From Dermanyssus gallinae (Eukaryota > Arthropoda > Arachnida > Mesostigmata > Dermanyssidae): 64,000 nt of DNA. The position numbers were made by a program, and so were the translations under genes. Where the stretch lies: assembly GCA_003439945.1 (NCBI GenBank), contig QVRM01006606.1, forward strand, positions 1-64,000, in the 5' to 3' direction. Below, one piece after another: positions 45,400 through 56,530 of the stretch (position 1 is the stretch's first letter; each line of letters starts with the position of its first letter). The notes under the pieces were generated by a model that worked only from the letters and a program-made list of their open reading frames with translations, was not told where the DNA came from and did not search any database.

Positions 45400-46500
45400 G
45401 CAGCAACGGCTGGAACATGAACCGCGCCAGAATGGCAGACAGATAATGGCTAGCGCAATCATGACAACAACGACAGCTTCAAGAGACACGAGTAGCAACC
45501 GTGCGCTAGAAGAAAATGCCCTGATGACAGCTAGAACGGAGAGACCAGCCGTAACCAGGACAGCGGCAGCAGCAGCAACAGCAGCAACAATACAAGTTAG
45601 CTACAACAGAGGCAACAACCCGCAACAGAAAGAGCGTAGAAACAAGAGAGCCATTACAGAGGCACCCGTAACAAACACAGCAGCAATAGGTGCTACAACA
45701 GAGGCACTCGTAACAGGGGCAACAGCAGCAGCAGCAGAAGCAGAAGCAACAGGGGCAGCAAGCAGAGCTGCCGCAGAGGAGCCCGGGCCTAACAAGGGCC
45801 GCAGGAGCAATAGTAACAAGAGCTACAACAAACTGTCCGCAACAAAAGAAGCAGCACTAGCAATAACAGCAACAAGAGCTACAACAGAGGCACCTATAAC
45901 CGGGCCAGCAGCAGCAATAAGATCTACAGCAAGGGCACCCGTAGACGCAAGGGCAGCAACAAGAACCACAACAGAGGCATTCGTAAGAATGGCAGCAGCA
46001 GCAACAATACGAGCCACAACAGAGGCACCTGTAGCAAGGGCAGTGACAGCATAAGATCCACAACAAAGGCGCCGTAACAAGGGCAGCAGCAATAAGAGCT
46101 ACAACAGAGAAACCCGTAAGAATGGTATCAGCAGCAATACAAGCTACAACAGAAGCACCCGTAATAAGGGTAGTGACAGCAGCAATAGGAGCCACGACAA
46201 ATTCGCCCGTAACAAGGTTAGGGCCAACAATAAGAGCTACAACAATAGGGACTCCCGTAACAAGGGCGGCAGCAGCAATACGAGCTACAACAATAAGGAC
46301 ACACGTATCAAGGGCAGCAACAATAAGCGCTACAATAGAGGCACCCGTACAAAGGCGACAGCAGCAGCTGTGGCAATACGGGTTCCAACAGAGGCGCCCG
46401 TCGTAACAGGGCCAGCAACAGCAGCGGCGGCGGCGGCAATAGGAGCCGCAACAGAGGCACCCGTAACAAGGGCAGCAGACACAGCAGCTATAATACAATA
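45400..46500. repeat. degenerate 45-48-bp minisatellite, triplet-rich
   Basis: Repeats of a unit like AGCTACAACAGAGGCACCCG + TAACAAGGGCAGCAGCAATA. Copies of ACAACAGAGG fall at about 45881, 45968, 46016, 46101, 46146, 46239 (ACAACAATAG) and 46287, mostly at multiples of three bases. A 254-codon Ala/Thr-rich frame (45290-46054) and a second frame encoding SYNRGTRNKG-type repeats are both open. A minus-strand Cys-rich frame (45857-46498) is the shadow. It may be an exon of a repetitive protein or simply a minisatellite. Confidence 0.75.
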
Positions 46501-46739
46501 GCTACAACAGCAGCACTACCCGCTACAGTGGCGGAAGCAACAATCGTCAAATGGGTGAATCTCAGTCAAATCAGCGGGCAGACATACGAGCAGCCAGACT
46601 GACTGACGCGAGCAAAGAGGGCAGGAAGTCCAACATGCGCAACCGCTTACGAAACCGCCCCCGTCGTTAACGGCGACGGGGGCGGCAACAATGGTAGTAC
46701 TTGGTGGGCAAAGATTTACGGCAACTGTTTCGAGCCGTC

Positions 46740-47240
46740 AACAGGAGAAGTTGCTGGGTCGCTGGCTGCTGTTGCTGCTGCTGCTGCTGCTGCGGCTTTG
46801 ATCTTTCTTCTTGGTCTTAACGTCCGCGCGTTAAACGCGGCCGTTAACCTTGTGTTCCGGCAAAGCAAGTCGTTCCCATTTTAAGCTTCGACGATGAACA
46901 GGCACAGGCACAACCGACATAGGAGTCGCACTGAGCCATTTTGCTTTGCTCTGTCGGTGTCCACCAGCCTAAACTACTCTCTAGATACAACAGCAACAAG
47001 AACCTCCCCGACAACAACAAAAACAACAACGCGTAGCAGCTACAAGCAAATAGAGGAACAACAACAACACGAACAACAGCGACAAGGACACAATAATAAT
47101 GTCCACGAGAACGACAGCAAGGACAACAACAACCGTTTGTCCTTTCCATTGTTGTTGTGGACGGTCTGGGGTGCGCCAGAGAACGGACTGTTTTCTACGG
47201 CCGTAGTTGACTTTGCGGCGTTTCGCCGAAAAATGTCGTC
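46740..47240. other. GC- and triplet-rich island upstream of candidate exon
   Basis: CTG and CAA triplet runs in GC-rich DNA. Such composition is common in arthropod 5' UTRs and promoters, but no promoter element can be assigned. Confidence 0.35.
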
Positions 47241-47246
47241 GAAAAG
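47233..47246 (+). CDS. candidate initial exon of a host gene
   Basis: ATG TCG TCG AAA AG followed by GTTAGC, a weak but possible donor. The ATG has A at -3. The exon leaves two bases (AG) of a codon, which the first base (A) of the candidate exon at 47889 would complete. The protein family is not recognised. It is supported mainly by phase agreement with the next two candidates. Confidence 0.28.
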
Positions 47247-47888
47247 GTTAGCGTTCTAGTCGAGTAGATAAAATCGACGGAGACTGCTGGCCGCGTTTCG
47301 TGTGTGTGTGCGTCGTTTCTTGACGCCCCCTTTTGACCTGTATGCCAGGTCCCGTCACGGGCGCGCCTTCTGGCGCTCCTTCGTTTCTCGGGTCTGTGAA
47401 TTGAAGGGTCATACTCCCCTCTTACTAGGTAATTAACCTAAGCGACCAGCTAACCGTGCGGACGAAAAATGGCGACTGGCATCGCTGCTGCCGCTACAAT
47501 TTGGCAACAGTTCACGAGGAACGAATGCGCTAGGGCGCATACATACGCCGCAAAGCGAGCAGCAGTAATGCTAGCCATTTCCGGCTGTAAAACCAGTAAA
47601 ACGGTGTGCTCCGCCATTTGAAGACCCGGCATAGGGCCGCCTGTAAAAGCACGTAGCCCTACCGCCCTCCTCTGTACGTGCAACACAGGCTCCTTGCCAT
47701 CAAGCTACCATTGTCACTGGTGGCTGCAAATGGATGGATACCAGAATGCCGTTTGCAAAAGCGAACGTCTCATTACTGTGTGTACAGTAAGCTTATATGT
47801 TATAATTGACGAGGTGTATGTACATTAAACTCGATATCCTAGCTAACAGTCGTTTTTTTTATCTTTTACGAATATCGATCGTCTACAG

Positions 47889-47957
47889 ACGATTTGACGA
47901 ACCAAAGGTCGATGACCGTCAGATGAAGAAGATGCTACTGAGTACAGCGAATGATAG
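47889..47957 (+). CDS. candidate internal exon of a host gene
   Basis: Preceded by a T-rich tract and TCGTCTACAG, followed by AG|GTGAGC, a good donor. The 69-nt exon (multiple of three) encodes RFDEPKVDDRQMKKMLLSTA and then ND, a charged, protein-like sequence with no repeat bias. It ends with two bases of a codon. The family is unknown. Confidence 0.42.
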
Positions 47958-49080
47958 GTGAGCAGCGCTGTTTTCATGTGATGATATCAGATGAGCACAC
48001 TTTTAACTAAATTTTGCCCTTGGAATTAGCAATTGTTTTAGGTCAATACTCAACAAGTGTTCTCTTCAACCGGCCTAAGGTGCGGCACAGTTTGGCAGTT
48101 GACAAAGTCAATGCAAATTTAAACTTTTGGCGACCTTTACAAACCAGTTTTTGGCGTCGACCTATCGTTCTCTCTCGATTTGTCCGTAAGCAATCGGTCG
48201 TCTGTCTGTACTCTTCCATATTAGTGAGACTGTAAATTACGTAAAGATCTCCGCATATGACGCTAGGTAGACCAATGCCGGGGAATTGGTGGGATCCGCT
48301 CACTTTACATTGAATGCTTGCAGTAAGAAAATGCACTTGATTGCAAATTGTCGCCCCTGGTCGACAACCTCACGGCTACTCCAGCAAATACATGGGGTTT
48401 CCATGTGATATATGTTTAATATGAAGAGGGCCAAGGGCCTGTAATTTTTACAGGTACAGGGAATACACTAAGGCTTCTCGTAAGGCTTCTCGTTCTTCGC
48501 CACATCACAGTTTAGGGCTACACTGCAGTTGTAAGTACTACATCTGTGTTTGGGTTATGGTGTATTCATAAGCTCTCGGTAAAGTGATCCACTGTGCATT
48601 GAGTGGCTAGCGGGCTACGTGCACGTCTAGCACGCGTCTATTTAGTCGCTCACATTTGCTCCTCACTGTCCGTCGCCGCCAGATGGCGAAGCTCTATTAC
48701 TAAGCGTCATATGAAATGCAGATTAGCAGTGCAGTTCTGAAGCCTAGTCAATCTTAAACGTGGGCAATTTTATGAGCAGAATGCCTGGCTCCGCCAATTC
48801 ATTTCTGTTCAAGTTGACGTGCAATTGCTATGGCATGTCTGCCGCTGACATGGGCCCCCTGCCAATGCTGTTGACCTCGTCCCCGCGATACCTATTTTGT
48901 GCTACGTCCAAAAACTACTCTACTACGCAGTATGAGAACGAACGAAAAAGTTTACGGCATCTGTGTCAACCTAAAGACTATGTGGGTCGCGGCCGTGATA
49001 TCATGACATTTGACTGAAACTCGAAATATATGTACACCTATAGGAGTATCTGTCTTGTTAATGATTGCTACATCGGCAAT
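47958..49080. other. no recognisable gene
   Basis: Would be intron if the candidate exons are real. Only short open frames. Confidence 0.4.
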
Positions 49081-49134
49081 ATCTCGTTGCGGTGCGGTGT
49101 ATACTTAAGAGTATACACTGCTCCGCAGCGAGAT
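49081..49134. repeat. 25-bp inverted repeat (hairpin)
   Basis: Arms 49081-49105 and 49110-49134 are complementary with three mismatches in 25 bp around a 4-nt loop (TAAG). The centre is GTATACT-TAAG-AGTATAC. Confidence 0.9.
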
Positions 49135-49881
49135 AGAGAGGTACCCGTATTTACTCGAAAGATACCTGTACTGTAGAGTTTCGGGGGAGCCTTTGTTTAA
49201 GCGAATTAGTGGATTTCTATTTGCTATTTACGGGCGTGAACAAGCCGTTCTTGGCGGTTACATACAACGGCTAGTAAGCCCGTTTATTTCATATATCATA
49301 CATTTATAGCAGACGGCCGGCAGCGGGAGCAGCATGTTTAAATCTCTGCCTCCCTCTCCTCACAGAGCATGACGTCATTGAGAGAAGCTTCTGAGAGAGT
49401 TGTACGAGTTGTAGCCACCGCTACCGCAGTGTAGGTCGAACTGGCTTATAATATTTGCACTATTCAAAGAATATCTGACAGATACCAATAAATTATGATC
49501 TCTAAAATTAATTGTTTGGATGTATGTTTAATTACATCCGTCTATTCAGCTGTAGGCCCAACTATCGTTACACCCATTTGGACGTCTATTTTTCGTGCAT
49601 TCACAGTTAAGCTATCATAAGTTTTGTTATGTGAGAGGTACATTCGGCTTGCGTTTGTTAAAAATATCTTGGTTAAAAGGGCAGATCGTAATGGCAATTA
49701 TATAGAATATAATGCTGCGTTCCGTAAGAATCATTTAAGAATTCTTGCTGGGCTTTGGCTTAGTATGCTTATCGAATTTACAGCACTTTATGGATAAGTA
49801 TGGTATCTTACTCTACACTATTATTATTTGTGTTTTACAATTTGGTGTTCTCGTTTGACCTGCTTTGCGTTGCCCTTACAG

Positions 49882-49957
49882 TATACTATTATTGTTGCGT
49901 TTCGAAAACTCTATCAAAGGGAATGGATGCCCGCTTGTCACGCTGGTCTACGAGCAG
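49882..49957 (+). CDS. candidate internal exon of a host gene
   Basis: A strong acceptor, TTTGACCTGCTTTGCGTTGC then CCTTACAG, precedes it, and GAGCAG|GTAGCT follows. Read in the phase dictated by the exon at 47889 (AG plus T) it encodes SILLLLRFENSIKG and NGCPLVTLVYEQ and ends exactly on a codon boundary. A second frame is also open over this short length, so the evidence is not decisive. Confidence 0.35.
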
Positions 49958-50980
49958 GTAGCTTTAAACTATTTAGCAAGGGAGACGTAGAAGTTGTTAT
50001 ATATGGTATACATTCTACATTCCGTCTATTCTTTTGACTTTACACCTGTCTCTGTACACGTAACTTACTTTGTGCGGATATCAGCTGTAGGTTACAAGCA
50101 TTGCTTTCATTTGCGGGTGCTGGGACACGTCGTGAAGCTAACTCTCTTCTTGGCTTTCTGAGCTGGCATTCCGTCGTGTCGCTTGTTTTATGTATACTAC
50201 CTTAGTGTCTACTAGAAGCTTTTATCTGGCTGTTGCGCGCGTTGTTTACTTAGTGTAGATACACCCTTTGCCTTATCGTATTAAGGCGAAGGCGACGGGG
50301 AGTACCCATTGACATTGATGATGCATTAGCGTATCATGGATTCTTCTGTTTGGCGTTGCCGTCTTCTCAAGTACGACTGTTGACTTAGAGTTTTCGGGCT
50401 GACCGGTAAACAGTTGATTTTTTCGTCAGGACGACGAACGCGTAAAATAGCTTATCATTAGCTCATCGATTTTTTTTTGTTTCGCTGCCGAAATTGCAGT
50501 GCAGTTCCGCACGGCTAGAACTTCTTGGCGTTTTTGGGGACAACAACAAGTGATACTTTCATCGAGTAACACGATTTGCAATTTGTCGGCGACGTGTCGA
50601 GCATCTAAAGCGAGCCATAAAGAGGTTTGTTGCATTTCATTGCTCATAGATAGATGCCTCAGTCGCTGAACTGTTGGATTTCGATTCCACAGCTCGCGCA
50701 GGGCGAGTCTCTGGGTCGGTCCCTGGGATGTGCCCTCCCGGAAGAAACAGCATCGAAACAGCGAATTTGAATATTGCCGTCGAGGACAGCTCGAACTCAC
50801 TCATATGGCTTTATTACACCCAATGGATCTTTTTTCAGCACACACTAGTCCTGCCATTGGAAATGTGTAGCCCGTTGTAACGACGATCACTCGCTTTGCA
50901 AGATCTCGGTTAAAGTACGCGCTATAGCAACCAACAACGCCCACAGAAGCCATGACCGTTGGCAGGTGTAGCTCCATCTT
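49958..50980. other. no recognisable gene
   Basis: A 124-codon minus-strand frame (50426-50800) has no motif. Possible acceptor sites exist, but no convincing following exon was found. Confidence 0.35.
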
Positions 50981-51065
50981 TGAAAAGTAAGATATATATA
51001 TATATATATATATATATATCTTACTCTTCAAAACGTGCATACATGCGCGTGTGTCCGTGTACACA

Positions 51066-51114
<49 letters not shown>
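50981..51114. repeat. (AT)n runs, the first inside a palindrome
   Basis: TTGAAAAGTAAGATAT...ATATCTTACTCTTCAA around a (TA)n core at about 50993-51019 forms a near-perfect palindrome of about 50 bp (one mismatch outside the TA core). A second (TA)n run lies at about 51066-51114. Confidence 0.85.
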
Positions 51115-51115
<1 letters not shown>

Positions 51116-51544
51116 GCAGTCGTTCTACGTCTATTTCTAGTAGCGTTATGGATCGAGCGAAAATGGTGGTGATGGTGGTGGTAGTGTTACACCTTGGCTG
51201 AGCGTCTGCCCATGGCCGAGCGATGGGGTGCTATTGAATAAGTAGGGCGACTCCAGCCCGTGACTCCTCGATCAGCGCTGAAGTACGACTCCCCAGGCAT
51301 CCATAGAAGTGATAAAATTGCGCCGTCCCTTATTCCTCGATGCTCGCCTGTTTAATCTCCCGCCACCTCCTCGCGCAGATCTCTGGCTATATCTGACCAG
51401 CTCAATTTCAGTCGTTTTTTTACCCTGCTGAGCCTTGCCTCACCTCCTGTGTGTACGCCACACCGACTTTTCTGTCGGCACTAACCTAACCTTTCCTGTT
51501 TGTGGAAGCAAAGATTTTGTAGTCTAGTAGAAGTAGTAGTAGTG

Positions 51545-51715
51545 TCAAGCCCGGTGGCGTGATGGGTGCATTTGTCTGCGCCTCTCAACCGGAGGAGACA
51601 CATAGCAGGTGCGCGGGTTCGAGCCCCACCGTTGCACATTTGTACTTATGGGAATTCGTCTATGAAGCAATGCGAAAAGCAGTCCCGTGGACGTAAAATC
51701 TTGGCCGAGGGTCAG
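51545..51715 (+). mobile_element. tRNA-derived SINE, copy 2
   Basis: Starts TCAAGCCCGGTGGCGTGATG (A box TGGCGTGATGG), then CGCGGGTTCGAGCCCCACC (perfect B box GGTTCGAGCCC) about 60 bp later. The body shares GCGAAAAGCAGTCCCGTG with copy 1, and the 3' part is GGCCGAGGGTCAG. It is followed by GA and (TA)n repeats. No duplication of the target is evident. Confidence 0.9.
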
Positions 51716-53288
51716 AAATCGAGAGAGAGGGAGATATATATATATATATATATTATATATAGCGCCGGTCGCGTCGATAAAGGGTAGTTTATCAGCTGAA
51801 CGCTTTTGAACCACGCGCTTGGTATAAACTAGCAGACTTGTCACAGCTAGAGATGCAAGATAAGAGGCGCATTGTTGTTTATGCAGAGTGATTGCGGCGA
51901 CCAATAAAAATCGAGGTCGAAGGGCAGACCAAACTCTAGTCGTAGGATGAGATTTCACTGCCGCACAGTCTTTGCATCGAAACTGCAAATTCCTGAAACG
52001 TCGAAACTACATTCTGTCTCTACAGCTACATTGCATATAGCTAAGGCATTTAGGATTGTCGCTGGGGGTTATCATTCGGCTCTAATATATCGGTGTATTG
52101 CCGTTTCAATTTCCGTTGTTAATAGAATTTTATTTGAACGATGTTCATGGTGTCTAGATAATAAACCATATTGCGGAGTGGCCATGCTTCTACAAGGACC
52201 GCTGACTAAACTCTACACCCTCACGCCAATTCCAAGCCCGTTGGGAACAAAAAACTATCTATAATTAGAAAAAATGACCTCTATTAAAATGTTTAATGTA
52301 GCTATCATTAAGTTGGCACCTGTATGGCTGTTTAGGGGTACACTAGACGTGCAGGAAGTGTGACTGAGAATGTGTGGCTTGTTTCTAAATAGCGTTTTTG
52401 TCACAATGGAACTTTAGAGGACCCTTGTTGTTTAAATTTAACTAAAATCGAAGTCCATGTCGCTACAATAAGGAGAAATGCTAAGAAGCGTTTGACTGCT
52501 GGAGCATAAAAGCTAGATATAAGCGTCCCGCATGTATGCAACGAAGCGTTTGCGATTTACATTTGCAAACAAAATTGCGAACAAAAAAATTACATGTGTT
52601 AGTAAAGCTGTTGCTACGGACACCATGCTTCTGTCCACCAATATAAGGGAGCCCGCATGAGGTAAACGACCGCTGAAAGCTGCCTGCCAAGACCCGGGTT
52701 TCCTCAAAGTTCGGAGGTTGGTGGGGTCGCTTGCCTAAGATGCGCCCTAATGATATTCTCACCGCATAAGTCCTGAGCCGAACGACTGGGTGGACTGGTT
52801 GTACGCCACGCCACACAATTGACAGATTTCGGAACCCTGGAGTCATTCTTGGCGAAAGACGTCTCTGCTTGCACGCGCACACATAGACACACAGACACGA
52901 GCTTGCACATACGAATACCGATTCAATGGTGTACATTGGCAGCGAGGGATGAGCGCCTTGAAGAGGCGTTTACGAGCTATGTGACTTGCTCTTCGAAGAA
53001 CAAATTTCGTCCACATCGACTTGTTGCCAAATGCACTCGTTTCCGGCCGTTCATCTAGAAATCACCGGGCGACGCTGCCTGCAGATTCCTTTGCTCTGTT
53101 ACCACGCTACTGTTACGCCTATTTCTTCGTCCTGCTTCTGACATTGCTGCGTTTACAACAGGGAGAAGGAATAGCAGTGCCTTGATTTTCCGAGTCCGAC
53201 AAACGGATTTCTCGTCATCGAAGGCTAAAAACTTTACCTGTTAGCATGTCAGCCTATAAGCTGACAAACAAAAATTCTCTAATTTTGC

Positions 53289-53290
<2 letters not shown>
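51716..53290. other. anonymous DNA with a (TA)n run
   Basis: (TA)n at about 51733-51762. A 151-codon minus-strand frame (52481-52936) has no recognisable motif. Confidence 0.4.

Positions 53291-53322
<32 letters not shown>
53291..53322. repeat. (AT)n microsatellite
   Basis: Pure AT dinucleotide run of about 32 bp. Confidence 0.9.
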
Positions 53323-53326
<4 letters not shown>

Positions 53327-54170
53327 TTTTAAATGAAGCCCAGTAGGCGATAATATGACACTCCACAGGGCACTGAGTAGACCCTGTGTTTTTTTCTTTA
53401 TGCTTACGCTTATAGCTATAGCCGTTTGTTGTTTATCGCGCATCTTAACTTATAGAGACTATTAGACGGTACAAAGCTTCAAAATACTATCTAACTGTAT
53501 ACGACGACAATGGTAAGACAGCAGCTGGGTGCAACCAGCATTTAATCTCGCCATACCTCTAGAGGCTTCTCTGATACCAACCCTATTTGTCACGATTATC
53601 ACCTCAATTGATCCCTTAAATGACTTTGCTGAAATACATTTAAAAATACGTTTTTGTTAGCAGGTCAACTTCTTGTCGGGACTGACCGCGACCAATACGT
53701 TGTTTACTATCTGTAACAGCTGTCTGTTCTCCTAAAAGATCCAGATTTCTTATGGTTAAAACTATCCAGTTCTAGTGGATGATTACATGTTTTGTTAGGC
53801 ATTACATACGCATGCGGTTATCAGAAATCACAGGTAGGTTACTTTCACTGACACGCATATTCAAGGCCTCAGATATCTAGTGTAATGTGCAAGCTTGATT
53901 GCAATGACCCCCCCAGGGCTCGTTTTGTCATTCCGTGGCAAAGCTCAACTTGAACATTGTAACACTTCGCCCTTTTAGCACACCCCGGGGCGATAGTGTC
54001 AAAGCAGCGTAAGAAGGTAATCCCAATGCCTGTCGGCACCTGTCTTGACCGGGCTTTCGGTAGCCCGGTCACAATACAGCATCGTAGACATCAGCCGCCA
54101 CCACCGCCGTCGAGACACCACCTCGAAAGATGACTCAATGGAACATACACCATGTGGTGGGTAGCTGTTT
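53323..54170. other. no recognisable gene
   Basis: A 57-nt open block with AG before and GTAAGA after (53456-53512) could be an exon, but it is short enough to be chance. Confidence 0.35.
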
Positions 54171-54920
54171 GTGACGCCGGCTGTAGACCCGCCCTGGCCT
54201 ATGGCCCTGGTCGTTAAGATGGAGACTCTTAGTAGAAAAGTCCTGGTAGGATGTAATGAGCGTGACGCCATTCTACATACGCAACTCGTCTACGAAAACC
54301 GTCGAAGACGACTCGTCTCGCCCCCCCCTCGGGGCCGGCCAGTGCACAGGAAATAGATGGACTAGAATTCATCCAGAAGGGAGGCCATCATCTGCAACAG
54401 CACGACAAGACGAAGAGAAGAAGGAGGACACGCAAAGAGCAAGACTTGGACGCTTTGCGTACTTGCTGGACTCGCTCGCTCAAAGTGCAGCCGTCGCTAT
54501 TGTTACGATTGGCCGTAGTTTTCAACGCGCCATGCTCTCTTCGTTCACCAGGCAGGACGAATGCGCTGCCTACGCCAACGTTTTTGGCGTTTGCCATTGA
54601 CCAGAGTAGGAAGAGACGCGACCGAAGACGGGGCCGAGGCGGGCGGGCGGGCGGCAGACATGAACGAGCGCGGTTGGCAAGCATCGCCAGTCAAGTCAAG
54701 GCCGTTGAGCGCTGGCAAAACTCGAAAATAGACGCTCGCTTGCTCAGGCGACTACGCGTGCGCGTCGTCTCGAGCATGAATACAAATTCGAATTTTACCT
54801 CTAGAAACGAATAGCCTCCTCAGTCGTACGGTAGCCAGCCGCTTTATTCGCTTCGTTTTGCTCTGCGCGCAGGCAGTCAAATTGTGAAAGACGACAATAA
54901 CGAAAAAACAACGAATAAAG

Positions 54921-54953
<33 letters not shown>

Positions 54954-54990
54954 AATAACAGCAACAACAACAACAACAACAACAAACAGT
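54171..54990. other. GC-rich island with (GCA)n(CAA)n tail
   Basis: GC-rich sequence with overlapping open frames of about 100-120 codons on both strands and no motif. It ends in a (GCA)n/(CAA)n run at about 54921-54987. Confidence 0.5.
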
Positions 54991-55719
54991 CCGGGCGTCA
55001 GTCACAAGGGCGGCAACAGTAGCTCTTACAACGACCAACTAGTATCAATAATAATCAAAATAAAAAGAACACTTCCACCACTAATACTCCTACTACCACT
55101 GCCACCGCCTGTAATGGCAAGGCCAGCATTAGTAACAACAACAAAAACAGCATCCGTGGAGCAAACAACAGAAATGGTGAAAATTGCAATGAATACGCTC
55201 ATTCCAAATAAGTCAGAATTAAAAAAATTAACGAAGTTTGTGGCGTCCAGACATTAGACCTAACAGCGGCACACAATGAAAGATTTAAAACCTCGCTTAC
55301 TAAGCCCATATTTTGTGCTACCAGGTGCTGCTAGATGGGGAATGTTCAACGGAAATATATATTTATATATATATATATAATTTTTACCTCAGGTGGCCGG
55401 GTTAGTTTAGGCTTTTAACACTGATACCTTTGGCTTAAACCTACCCGAAAGCGGACTAGTTGATAATACTTTTTGTTGATGTTTCTTCACCAATATTGGT
55501 AGATTTATTACCATTCTTATCAATTGATATTATTAGAAAAGAGTTATTGTTACTTTCTGCCCAAACGCGGCGAAATTGGAAGCCACAGTTGAATAGAAGT
55601 TCAAGCCAAGTGCGCATCCATCTGTTAGTGAGCCAGATGCATTAGCTGCCCTCACATTGCCGCTGTTAACAGAAAGAACTCGAGGACATGCAGTTAACTA
55701 TACTTTATTTCTAGTAAAG

Positions 55720-55761
<42 letters not shown>

Positions 55762-55990
55762 GCATACCTGTATTAAACTGTTTGTATACTCTAACATATC
55801 AAGAACAATATGCACGTGTCGCCGACGGTTAAATGAGGCATGTTGAGAATTCCAAGACTATTTTTGTACCAACGCTGCTATTAGCAGCATTCTGCAGAAA
55901 AGAGCTTCATTGACTCACTTGGTCGCCTTGTCGAAGCTCAAAAGGCAGCAGCAGCTAGCTTCTTTGCCCACGCGATTTCTCATTCGCCGG
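54991..55990. other. spacer with (TA)n runs
   Basis: (TA)n at about 55354-55379 and 55720-55758. A tRNA-like A box (GGTGGCCGGGTTAG) at about 55392 lacks a convincing B box. Confidence 0.45.
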
Positions 55991-56530
55991 GCCCCCTAAC
56001 CCCTTGGCTATCCACGGCAGTGGGAGCGGCGGCGGCGGCGGTGGCGGCAACGGCTTTCATTGGAAGAGGGAAACGAGGAAGAAAAGCAAGTAGAACAGAA
56101 AACGACGTCATACATTTGCAAGGCACTTGTCATGAAGGCGGCGTCGCTGGAAGCGTGTCCGGGAAAAAGCGAATCCGGGATTACTCCCCATCTACAGCCC
56201 GACTTGCCTGTTTGGCTGCCTGCTTTGCGGACCAAGAGGTCCGCCAGCGAGCGGACAGACATTTCCGCGAAGCACGTACAAAGCCGACGCATACCGAACC
56301 TCTTCCACAACCCCCCAACTCTGCTTGGTCCTGCAACCCGTCCTGCGAAGGTCATGATGACGACGACGACGACGACAGCGACGACAACAGCACCGCCAAC
56401 AGGCCAAAGCCCGAAGAATAGCAGCAGCAGCACGCATACAGCAAGCGGCGTTACGGCAGGCAGGCGACAAATGCAGTGGTGTTAGGCGGCTCGTTTGCAT
56501 TCTAGTCGAGTTCGCCCTGCAACCCACTAG
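55991..56530. other. GC- and triplet-rich island
   Basis: GGC, GAC and GCA triplet runs with open frames of about 111-141 codons in two forward frames and two reverse frames. This is composition driven, and no domain is recognised. Confidence 0.45.

Noticed and set aside
45857..46498. 213-codon Cys-rich minus-strand protein
   Set aside because: It is the reverse shadow of the triplet minisatellite.
47450..47686. LINE RT C-terminal fragment on the minus strand (VQRRAVGLRAF)
   Set aside because: Only a few residues resemble a LINE and no other motif supports it.
51230..51480. LINE gag-like fragment on the minus strand
   Set aside because: The similarity was limited to a few residues and no zinc knuckle is present.
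52481..52936. 151-codon minus-strand gene
   Set aside because: No motif, and it overlaps forward sequence with vague LINE-like wording that could not be confirmed.
53456..53512. 57-nt exon before GTAAGA
   Set aside because: Too short to exceed chance, and the upstream acceptor lacks a good pyrimidine tract.
55388..55460. tRNA gene or SINE
   Set aside because: There is an A-box-like start, but the B-box position reads GGCTTAAACC and no cloverleaf forms.
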